Source: Rhizobium sp. 16-449-1b
GTDB lineage: Bacteria > Pseudomonadota > Alphaproteobacteria > Rhizobiales > Rhizobiaceae
Reading direction: 5' to 3'
NCBI RefSeq assembly: GCF_017741935.1
Contig: NZ_JAGHMH010000010.1
Span: 124,001 to 188,000 of the forward strand
Length of the DNA: 64,000 nt
Shown here: positions 17,671-25,240 of the stretch, in pieces
Position numbering within the stretch: position 1 is the first letter of the stretch
Layout of the letters: every line of letters begins with the position of its first letter
Program-made: the position numbers and the translations under genes
Notes under the pieces: model-generated
Seen by the model: the letters and a program-made list of their open reading frames with translations, nothing else
What the model was told of the DNA's origin: nothing
The model's database searches: none

Positions 17671-18471
17671 ATGAATCCGTTGAGAATGACCATAGAGAAC
17701 ATGCGGCTTGGAGGGCATCGAGGCCATAGCGCGGGAGCGCCGGAGAACACTCTTGCTGCATTCAGAAAGGCATTTGAATACGCCGGGCCTCTCGCGACCT
17801 GCGAGACGGATCTCAGCATAACGAGCGACGGCGAGCTTATCCTGATGCACGACAAAACTGTCGACCGGACCACTGATGGACACGGTGTCGTACAGAAGAT
17901 GACCTATTCGGAACTGTCGAAGCTGGATGCGGGTAGCTGGTTCAGCGACGAGTTCGCAGGAGAGCGTGTCCCAAGGCTCAGGGAGGCGCTGCAACTCGCT
18001 CGTGAGCTTGGCATCATCTACCAGGTCGAGCTCAAGATCTACGATCAGAACGAAGTGTTTTTCCCAAAACTGCGTGCACTCATCGATGAACTGGGTTGCG
18101 CCGATCTCATGCAGTTCTCCTCGTTCGATTACGTCCAACTGAAGGCCGTAAAAGAAGCCATTCCCGAGGTGCCGACCGTCGGTCTGATGCACTCTCGTCT
18201 GATCGATCCCGCGGCCGTTGCGCGGCAGGCCAATCTCGATGCCATGAACATCGAAGTCTATCACTTCGCCAGTGGCGAGGCGCGTCAGCTCCATGAAGAA
18301 GGCCTCGCCGCGTTTACCTACCTGCCGGCCGGATACCACGAAAAGCTCATGCAGTATGGCGTCGACATCGAATCCCAGGTCATTCAATGGGTTCGTGAGG
18401 GCCAGTTGGACCAGCTCCTTGGCGACGACGTTGCACAGGTGACCAGACTAAGGGACAGAGCCCGTGGCTGA
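17671..18471 (+). CDS. accF: AccF glycerophosphodiester-phosphodiesterase-like agrocinopine hydrolase
   Basis: 266 residues, GDPD fold. The catalytic pieces are visible: GGHRGHSAGAPENTL near residue 15, then CETDLSITSDGELILMHD, then YQVELKIYD. In pTiC58 AccF cuts agrocinopine, releasing a sugar and a sugar phosphate. No signal peptide, so it acts in the cytoplasm on imported opine. AAAGGAAA lies before the ATG. Its end overlaps accG by eight bases. The T-DNA synthase Acs is from the same superfamily, so synthesis and breakdown use related folds. Confidence 0.85.
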   Translation: MNPLRMTIENMRLGGHRGHSAGAPENTLAAFRKAFEYAGPLATCETDLSITSDGELILMHDKTVDRTTDGHGVVQKMTYSELSKLDAGSWFSDEFAGERVPRLREALQLARELGIIYQVELKIYDQNEVFFPKLRALIDELGCADLMQFSSFDYVQLKAVKEAIPEVPTVGLMHSRLIDPAAVARQANLDAMNIEVYHFASGEARQLHEEGLAAFTYLPAGYHEKLMQYGVDIESQVIQWVREGQLDQLLGDDVAQVTRLRDRARG

Positions 18472-19282
18472 TATTCGATCGTCATCTAGACCAACACGGC
18501 CTCTCGAGGCAGTGGTGGAAGAAATCGCCAGGGAGGCCGGCAAACTGGCCCTCAGCCACTTCCATTCGTTGGCAAGCCTCCCGGTTGAGAGCAAGGGTCA
18601 CCTCGACCTCGTTACCGAAGCAGACAAGAAGGTCGAGGAGTTCTTGATAGCCCGCCTGCGGGAAGTCTTCCCGGACGACGGTGTGTTCGGCGAAGAAGGC
18701 GGAGAAATTTCCGGCAGCTCCGGCAGGATCTGGGTCATCGATCCCATCGACGGAACATTCAATTTCGTACGCGGTAGCCAGAATTGGGCGGTCTCGATCG
18801 GTCTCTACGAAAACCGCCGACCATCGTTTGGCGTCATCCATGCTCCGGCGAGGGATCTGACCATCGTCGGGGGAAAGACCATCCCGACCCAGCTCAACGG
18901 TAAGCCTCTCAAGGCACTTCCCGCTTTGGACATGTCGCGCGCCTCCACGGGCTTCAGCTTTCATCCATCCGTATCAACGGCTGACCGCTTGGAGGTGATA
19001 CGATTCATCTCGGATGATCTGGGAATTAGTTTCCGCTTCTGCGGAGCGGCCACGATTTCCTTGATCGAAGTGGCGATGGGCGAGACAGATGGCTACGTCT
19101 CGGTCGGAGATTCAACTTGGGACGTCATGGCGGCGCTTCCCATTCTTGCCAATCTCGGTGTCTCCCATACGATTGATTGGGACAGGATCAATTTGCAGGC
19201 CAAGCTTCGGTTCGCTTGCGGAAGCAACGCCTTTCTGGAGAAGGTCAGACCTTTGCTGGAGAAAATGGCGATGGCTGCTTAA
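18464..19282 (+). CDS. accG: AccG inositol-monophosphatase-family sugar phosphatase
   Basis: 272 residues, IMPase/FIG superfamily. Metal-binding motifs are intact: GEEGGE, then WVIDPIDGTFNFVRG, then STWDVMAALPIL. In pTiC58 AccG dephosphorylates arabinose-2-phosphate released by AccF; here the substrate would be the sugar phosphate freed from the local agrocinopine. The start is the GTG at 18464, overlapping accF, which implies translational coupling. It is the last gene of the operon; no clear terminator follows. Confidence 0.82.
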   Translation: MADIRSSSRPTRPLEAVVEEIAREAGKLALSHFHSLASLPVESKGHLDLVTEADKKVEEFLIARLREVFPDDGVFGEEGGEISGSSGRIWVIDPIDGTFNFVRGSQNWAVSIGLYENRRPSFGVIHAPARDLTIVGGKTIPTQLNGKPLKALPALDMSRASTGFSFHPSVSTADRLEVIRFISDDLGISFRFCGAATISLIEVAMGETDGYVSVGDSTWDVMAALPILANLGVSHTIDWDRINLQAKLRFACGSNAFLEKVRPLLEKMAMAA

Positions 19283-19439
19283 TACGACGCTGCGCTATCA
19301 GAAGAGCTCGAACGCTGGCAGATCCAGAGGCGAACCAATGCACGGCGATGTGTCTGCGATCAATCGATATTGTTGGACGGCGATCTTGAGGCTCTCCTCT
19401 CACGGCCGCGAGGACTGGGCGTTGGGCAATCCACAAGGG

Positions 19440-19970
19440 AGGGCTAATCCATAAGAAGAAGCCGCATCCGGTTGTTGTACGGCAGGAGGCAGGCAGGGGA
19501 AGAAGCAGAAGCGGCGACCGTGGCGCCGACGGGCAAGCGGCGGCCTGCATCGCGCTCGACGTTTCGCCAGGCGCGGCCACAGCTTGATGGCCTGGCCGTC
19601 TGCGGAACAGGCGAATTTGTAGGTCGTCTGATAATTGACGCAGATCGGGTGGCGCTCCAGCCGCATGCGGTCGGCAATCTGCTGTGGCGACCAGTCATGC
19701 ATGATCCGCTCGATCACCGTTTGACGCACATCGGAGAATCAGTCGAGCTTGTGCAGCTTGGCTCTGCGCTCACGTGCCATCTCGCTGGCAGTCACGCATA
19801 GCCGCTCAGATCCGGCATCTGCGGATCCTCAAAAACATTCCGCTTGAGCTCGCGGAAAATCGTCGAACGATGCCGGCCGAGCTTCTCGGCCATGACTGTG
19901 GCGCTCATGGCCAGCCGCTCGCCAGCGGCGTCCATCCATGCCGATCTGGGAGTAGGCACATCTCACGAGC
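19440..19970 (-). pseudogene. IS30-family transposase remnant
   Basis: On the minus strand two frame-shifted pieces match the IS30 transposase pattern. The helix-turn-helix part is MAEKLGRHRSTIFRELKRN, then EDPQMPDLSGYA followed by an in-frame stop. In another frame comes VIERIMHDWSPQQIADRMRLE followed by a segment resembling ETIYKFAYSADGQ with changes. The catalytic C-terminal half is missing, so the element is dead. It lies between the acc operon and the left T-DNA border. Confidence 0.7.
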
Positions 19971-20069
19971 ATTCCTTGCGCGTGGTAACCCATTGGTTTC
20001 TATCGAAAGTCGCACTCCGTCCTTGAATCACCCACTAATGCGGACTCTGGGATGATGGAATCGGCCGGC

Positions 20070-20136
20070 TTTGTCGTCGACGAGCAATGCGATCTTGAAA
20101 TGATCGAGCGCACCATGGCGGACGAGCTAACACGCG
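20070..20136 (+). pseudogene. Fragment of the gene found intact at 40113-40412
   Basis: The 20 bases at 20074-20093 are identical to 40348-40367 and the similarity runs on: VVDEQCDLEMIERTMADELTR here against LVDEQCDPEKIERIMADEAKS there. Only the C-terminal 20 or so codons of the gene are present, 120 bases before the left border. Confidence 0.65.
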
Positions 20137-20252
20137 CCCGCTGCGCCTCGACCTACAGAAGAATGCATTTGCGGAACGCCACGATGACGTCACCCAGCGC
20201 AATGACAACTCCATTCCTATGCGAGCTCAAGATGCTGGCTTGATGGCGGCGG

Positions 20253-20277
20253 TGGCAGGATATATGCTTTTGTAATC
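20253..20277 (+). repeat. Left T-DNA border repeat
   Basis: The 25 bases begin TGGCAGGATATAT and end GTAATC after a six-base spacer. The first 13 bases match the border consensus exactly and the last six (GTMAAC) at four or five of six. VirD1/VirD2 would nick it between the third and fourth base of the lower-strand-forming repeat. It reads in the same direction as the repeat at 38459-38483. Confidence 0.88.
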
Positions 20278-20632
20278 GCCAGAGAATGCGACATCATTTG
20301 AGACCTTCCACACTCTACTCTTTACCAAGGTTGCCCGACATTTCTGGCTAACTTTTTCTGTAGTGTGTATTTCATTCAGTGGTGTTGTACCAAGAAACGT
20401 AGAATTCAACATGATTGGATGTAGTATAAGATAGTGTATTTACAAAACCATTAGGCTTTTGGAGAAACATTATTCTCGTGCAATTGATTATATGCCAATA
20501 TTTATAGGAGAAATAGCATATTACTATTTCAGAAATCGATAATAGAGTGTTAAGACAATTACAACAATCATCACACTGTAACTGAAATTACAAACGCCAA
20601 ATAGCGCCGTGGGGCACTATTAGTGGAAACAA
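20278..20632. other. AT-rich left end of the T-DNA, downstream of acs
   Basis: 355 bases of AT-rich sequence between the left border and the acs stop codon. It would carry the acs polyadenylation region on the minus strand; I see no exact AATAAA on that strand. No gene is supported. Confidence 0.5.
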
Positions 20633-21961
20633 TTATTCGAATTTTTTAAAACCTATGACATCGAGATGTGGGCAGCGATGATCAACATTCCGGTGGATAT
20701 CTCGTTTACGCCACTCCCAGACTGCCATGTCATCCTCAGGGCGGTCTGAGATAACCCAATCGGCCATCGCCGCTGCATTGCCCGGCGTTCCATAACCACG
20801 ACGAATGTGTTTTCGTTCATCTGTCTCGCGCTTCACTGCCCTCCCTGTCATGAAGTCGATGCCATACTCTGCTCTACCGCCATGTTCCAGTTGGTCAGAG
20901 AAATCGTAAGACCTCGTTACGGCCATCAGCTTAAGGCAAGGATGCATCTTTCGCACATCAGGGTCCTCCTTCACGTAATAGGCAAGGCGAACCGCGGCGT
21001 GATCTTCGTTGAACGCTCTGATCACTTCCGGATTCGTGCACTGACCCAATTGGTCACTTTTTACCCCAGCGAACACAATATGAACCGCAACGATCCTCAT
21101 CGTCTGCTTGAGAATTGAATCGATCCAGGCCCGTCCAGCTGCATAAAGGTCCTCAACCGCGAGGTCGTCGAGATGGAGTAACTTCGCTAACCTAGGAAGC
21201 TCGTGGGGAAAAATCGCCGGCATCAGTGCAATGGTTTGCCGCCAGTCAGGTGCTGGGTCGGCACCTTTAACGGCATCGACGAACGAGTCGCCGTCGGAGT
21301 ACTTAAATGTATAGAAGAGTAGCACCACTCGTTGATGATATCTCGGACGATGGCTGAGCCAAGCAGTAATAATGTGGGCTTCAAATTGGCGACCATCCAA
21401 AAAGACGGTCGCAACCGGATTAACCTTGAAAACGTTGTCGAGGAGAGGCTCAAGAAATGGAACGAAGTCGTTCGTGACGACGTATGAATCGCTAATTCTG
21501 CCCTCTGAAATCTCGCGAATGATTACCGGCACGTTCTCGATCTCACGATAGGGCATCTCCCGGATCGGTTTGTCTGGCAAAGTGGTGACACGCCACAAGT
21601 TGAATTCATGCGATACAATGGGCATATTGTCCCGAGTAAGCGCAACATCCAATTCGCAGAGATTCCGGTTACCTTCTCCCAGCGCAGTCAGGATCGAAGT
21701 TTCGGTACATTCCTGCACACCTTTCCCTAGGTTGTACATTCCGCGGTGTTCTATCACTTGAAGAGGCAATGGTTCGTGGAGCCGTTGAAGAAGATTCGCC
21801 ACCGAATGTCGTTCAAGAACGTCCTCGGAGGTGACGCCCGGTGGGAGATCCCACTGGAGTTTCCACTCAGGCCACCCCTTCTCTTTCAGGGAAGACGGTT
21901 TGCGCTGACAAAGGTGTGGCATAGCAACATCAGCAGTTATCGATGAAGAACTTCCATCCAT
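20633..21961 (-). CDS. acs: Agrocinopine synthase (T-DNA gene, expressed in plant)
   Basis: 442 residues. The central domain is GDPD-like: VIEHRGMYNLGKG near residues 68-80 and then CELDVALTRDNMPIVSHEF. This matches the HRG...ExD...HD layout of glycerophosphodiester phosphodiesterases, to which agrocinopine synthases belong. Acs joins two sugars through a phosphodiester in transformed plant cells. Its position at the left end of the T-DNA and the matching acc catabolic operon outside support the call. The first ATG at 21961 is used; a second Met (MPHLCQ) 13 residues later could also serve. Mannopine Ri plasmids are reported to specify agrocinopine C; which sugars this enzyme uses cannot be read from sequence. 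Confidence 0.8.
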   Translation of the reverse strand: MDGSSSSITADVAMPHLCQRKPSSLKEKGWPEWKLQWDLPPGVTSEDVLERHSVANLLQRLHEPLPLQVIEHRGMYNLGKGVQECTETSILTALGEGNRNLCELDVALTRDNMPIVSHEFNLWRVTTLPDKPIREMPYREIENVPVIIREISEGRISDSYVVTNDFVPFLEPLLDNVFKVNPVATVFLDGRQFEAHIITAWLSHRPRYHQRVVLLFYTFKYSDGDSFVDAVKGADPAPDWRQTIALMPAIFPHELPRLAKLLHLDDLAVEDLYAAGRAWIDSILKQTMRIVAVHIVFAGVKSDQLGQCTNPEVIRAFNEDHAAVRLAYYVKEDPDVRKMHPCLKLMAVTRSYDFSDQLEHGGRAEYGIDFMTGRAVKRETDERKHIRRGYGTPGNAAAMADWVISDRPEDDMAVWEWRKRDIHRNVDHRCPHLDVIGFKKFE

Positions 21962-22412
21962 GTGAGCCCTTCGAAGGAATGGAGATTGAATTGAAATTTC
22001 GAAGAATTCGATGAGCTTGAAAGTGATGTTAATTCGGAAGCTGGCGGTGAAAATTATATCTCTGCGTTTGTTTAGAAATAAGGCAAATATATAGTATATT
22101 AAGAAATAGCTGTTGCATCTAAGATCAATACCAATATTATATATTGGTGATAGGTGTCATGCGAACTAAAAAATTTAATATCAATTAATTGAAGTCGCTG
22201 GTGGCGCGCATATCGAGCATATGGATAGAATATTTCCTGCATTTTAGGAAATAAGACGTGCCAGAATCGACTGGCAATTTTAAAATACGTGACAACTATA
22301 CAAATTTATTTTATTTCATAAAGGCAATTATTTAAATACATCAAGTTGCAAGATGACGACAACAGCTTCTCTCAATGGCGAATGAAACCACTACAGACTG
22401 TTCAGATGTGAT
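21962..22412 (-). promoter_or_regulatory. acs promoter region and polyA signals of the HAD gene
   Basis: 451 AT-rich bases. Two overlapping minus-strand AATAAA signals lie at 22305-22315, about 100 bases after the stop of the HAD gene. The rest would hold the plant promoter of acs. No gene is supported. Confidence 0.55.
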
Positions 22413-23321
22413 TTACAGAGCAGGGCCAGTGGATCGAGAAACGTCATCAGTCTCTGAGATCGGAAGAAGCTCTCCAAGTTCGCCAATAGTAGCAGCAAGC
22501 GCATCCTCACTAGGAATAACGAAGACGTTTGGTCCACCGGGCTTGGTGTCTGCAGTGCCTACCCAGAACGCGATGCCGTTTTCCTTGTTGCCAACGGCGG
22601 TCAGCAAATCTCTATCGTTTTCACCGTTGCCGCACGCGATATGAAATCCGATCTTATGAGGGAGTAGATTGACATAAGCGAAATAGCCGTCGCGTTTGCC
22701 GGGCGTTTCCTTGGGCATGAGACAATGACCCTCCGACACTGCGACTGCCCGGAAAGCACGTCTTGAAGGATCATCAATGCGCGAAAGAAGCGATGAAAGC
22801 AGATCTCCGGCTGATTGGTAACTTAGATGGGAGTCCCACATCTGACAGCCGTAGAAATGCTCCATTGGAATGTTGCGGATTCCGGGAGTGTTGCCGAGGT
22901 TGCTCTCCATAACCATGTGGACAGGCTCCCAATTGGGTGGGGGAACTGATTCAAGACGTTTACCTTCGAAGATTGTGACCGTCCCGTCGTTTCCTTGAAA
23001 GCCAATACCCGGAATTGCTTTAAAGGGCGAGCTAGCGATCTCGCCGCCGTGACGAGCGGAAGTGAGCAATAGGTAGTGCCCCTTACCGGCAATCTTGGAC
23101 AAATTGTCGATGATATTGATGGCAGGATTAATTTCCCAGCAGTGACGGCTCCGATCTTGTTTGAATGTGGTGCCATCGCCATCAAATGCGAGTAGGGCTC
23201 TGAGAGCCGGATCCGCAAGATGGCGTTGGAGACGTTCGGCGATATCGGGAATGAGATAGCCAAGTAACATATCGGGAGCGATGTGGGTAAATAGGCCACG
23301 CAAAGAAGCCTTTAAATGCAT
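22413..23321 (-). CDS. HAD-superfamily sugar-phosphatase-like protein in the T-DNA
   Basis: 302 residues. It has HAD motifs in order: motif I LLAFDGDGTTF (Asp47, Asp49), motif II LLLTS near residue 87, Lys209 in PGKRDG, and motif IV CGNGENDRDLL near 230-239. The layout with GFQGNDGTV after motif II resembles trehalose-6-phosphate or sucrose-phosphate phosphatases (HAD-IIB cap type). No signal peptide. It lies beside acs on the same strand and shares a 197-base divergent promoter region with the next gene. I do not know this gene from the classic rol T-DNA lists. A role in making the sugar or removing phosphate in agrocinopine synthesis is a guess from position; altering plant sugar-phosphate signalling is another. 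Confidence 0.7.
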   Translation of the reverse strand: MHLKASLRGLFTHIAPDMLLGYLIPDIAERLQRHLADPALRALLAFDGDGTTFKQDRSRHCWEINPAINIIDNLSKIAGKGHYLLLTSARHGGEIASSPFKAIPGIGFQGNDGTVTIFEGKRLESVPPPNWEPVHMVMESNLGNTPGIRNIPMEHFYGCQMWDSHLSYQSAGDLLSSLLSRIDDPSRRAFRAVAVSEGHCLMPKETPGKRDGYFAYVNLLPHKIGFHIACGNGENDRDLLTAVGNKENGIAFWVGTADTKPGGPNVFVIPSEDALAATIGELGELLPISETDDVSRSTGPAL

Positions 23322-23518
23322 GCAGCAGGAAGGAGTTGACTTTATTGGATAGAGAAACCTCTTACTTAATGATGCGTTGTCCTGTCATTATTATTGTGGC
23401 CCACAACTATGACATATAGTTGCGTACAGAGGAGAGCTGTATTATCTGTTGACTTAATACGGAACAACAAATCCTCTCCCTTTTTTCCCAAGATCTTGCC
23501 CTTTTCTTCCCCGTTATC
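23322..23518. promoter_or_regulatory. Divergent promoter region between the HAD gene and the ORF3n-position gene
   Basis: Only 197 bases separate the two divergent starts, so both plant promoters must lie here or reach into the neighbours. The upstream part of the + strand gene is pyrimidine-rich (CCCTTTTTTCCC), like plant 5' leaders. No exact TATA box stands out. Confidence 0.4.
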
Positions 23519-24880
23519 ATGCCTGCCAGTGATGCAGCTTGCGCCGCCGCCGTCGCGTTCCCTGAAGGAGACTGGAAGGGAGAACTCGCTGCGCTGCAGG
23601 TTTTGCATGACCCTGTTGAGGTGCTTAAAACCGCTGTCGGCAGAGGTCTTGGCGGCATATGTAACGTCGTTGCTGCAATGAATCCCGAAAAGGTGAGAGG
23701 CCTCGGCGAAATCATCCGGCGGATGCCTGCTCTAAATCACCGCATTGCCGTCGCCGCCGGTGAAACTCCTGTACGAGATCTTGGAATAGGGTACCAGTGC
23801 GCAATCTGCCACCCCGACATAGCAAGTGCGATCCTAGCCACTTCTGACGGGATCAGCCAGGCTGTCCGTGAAAAGATCGAGAAAGAAGTTGCTGAAGATA
23901 TTGGAGAAGGCGCCGCCGTCTACATCTTCGTTCAGCCGAGGATGAGTTCCAGAAATTCTCCCGTTTCCGTCCATTTCACCCTCCAGTTTGCGAGATCCGG
24001 AACTCTCGCTGATGCCAGAATGCTTGAGAGTTACAATTCTATGAAAGGCAATGGCACAGTCACTGCAGAACTCTTGAAAAATCATTGGAAACAGCACGGG
24101 ATCCTCAGACCAACTCCTCGTCCGCCGGCGTCAAAATTTGAAGCCCTTTTCGCTCCTGTCCCCGACAACAGCAAGCTGGCCGCCGCCGATTTCACCCATC
24201 TTGGCTTGGTTGACCGGGATCGAGAACTGCTTGGCAGTACCGTCTTCGCGATCGCCGCCAACAAGCCTCGTGGAACGGTAGTTTATCAGTGCGACAAGGT
24301 CTTGTATTTGGAAGTTGACGTTGAGTCGCACCGTACCTTAGAGGTGCTCCACCGCCTTGGCGAGCACGTATATGGTAGGGGTGGTTCCACCAGTTTCGGT
24401 CTTCACACTGGCCCTTCCTCCTGCCTCAATCTTTCTGCTGCTGCGCTTACTTCATTTTTCAAACGAGATGATCTTTGTTCTGTTCCGTTAAGTGGTGTTT
24501 TTGGTCTCTTCTGTGATCAAGCCAGCCGTGCTTATGCCGCCAAGGAAAACGGACTTCCGCTCACCGCCTTCGCTCTCGAGAATGAAAATCAGTTTGAACT
24601 CGTCGATCCTCAGGTTGTCAAAAAATATGTTCTCGGTCTTTTCGACGCCCCGACAATGGTTGTGCCCCGCGATCCAAGCAGAGCGAGCTTCTGCAGCCAA
24701 TATATAACTTTCCGGGAACCACATCCCTGTAAAGAGTTTAATGAAATTGGTGTTCTAATCCTCGATGCTGCTGCTAGAATGCTCGAACGTTATGCCAAAT
24801 TCCTAGAAGACGGTGGGAGCGACGATAATGAAATTGCGAGCATCAAAGATGTATTTGGTTTAACTGATAGTAAATTATGA
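23519..24880 (+). CDS. T-DNA gene in the ORF3n position, function unknown
   Basis: 453 residues, no signal peptide and no membrane segments. I cannot place a known fold. The protein has an Ala-rich N-terminus, an acidic helical region near residues 110-140, and a C-terminal half with phrases such as GRGGSTSFGLHTGPSSCLNLS and YITFREPHPCKEFNEIGVLILDAAARM. It lies directly before orf8 on the same strand, which is where ORF3n sits in agropine and mikimopine Ri T-DNAs. ORF3n affects plant growth and has been compared to phenolic-modifying enzymes. The identity with ORF3n is by position only. Confidence 0.55.
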   Translation: MPASDAACAAAVAFPEGDWKGELAALQVLHDPVEVLKTAVGRGLGGICNVVAAMNPEKVRGLGEIIRRMPALNHRIAVAAGETPVRDLGIGYQCAICHPDIASAILATSDGISQAVREKIEKEVAEDIGEGAAVYIFVQPRMSSRNSPVSVHFTLQFARSGTLADARMLESYNSMKGNGTVTAELLKNHWKQHGILRPTPRPPASKFEALFAPVPDNSKLAAADFTHLGLVDRDRELLGSTVFAIAANKPRGTVVYQCDKVLYLEVDVESHRTLEVLHRLGEHVYGRGGSTSFGLHTGPSSCLNLSAAALTSFFKRDDLCSVPLSGVFGLFCDQASRAYAAKENGLPLTAFALENENQFELVDPQVVKKYVLGLFDAPTMVVPRDPSRASFCSQYITFREPHPCKEFNEIGVLILDAAARMLERYAKFLEDGGSDDNEIASIKDVFGLTDSKL

Positions 24881-25240
24881 ATACGATACAAAACAGAAGA
24901 AGTAACTGCAGTTTCAAATGTGTTTAATATGTGTGTTGTTTTTGTATGTTGAATTCCTTTTTGTCAATATTATTGGCGTGGTCGAAATTGCATAAATTCA
25001 GGCCGTAATTTTCCGGCCTTTTTGACTTTTCGTTCATCTTTTTAATTTTTGACTTTTTCTAGGGGACAGCTTTATTTATTTTCAATAACATGTCGCCATT
25101 TAAGTATACATCAGCATAAAAAGAAATAACAGTAGAAAGTTTTCGAATTATATATGTTCTATCCAGATTTACATTGCTAAAGTATGCCACTGATAACCAA
25201 AAGAGCTCTCTAATTATCTCTAGCAATACTCCATACCTAC
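24881..25240 (+). promoter_or_regulatory. 3' region of the ORF3n-position gene and promoter region of orf8
   Basis: 360 AT-rich bases without a supported gene. An AATAAC at about 25084 and several T-rich runs fit a plant transcript end followed by a promoter. The hexamer GGCCGTAATTTTCCGGCC at about 25001-25018 is a small palindrome. Confidence 0.4.
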
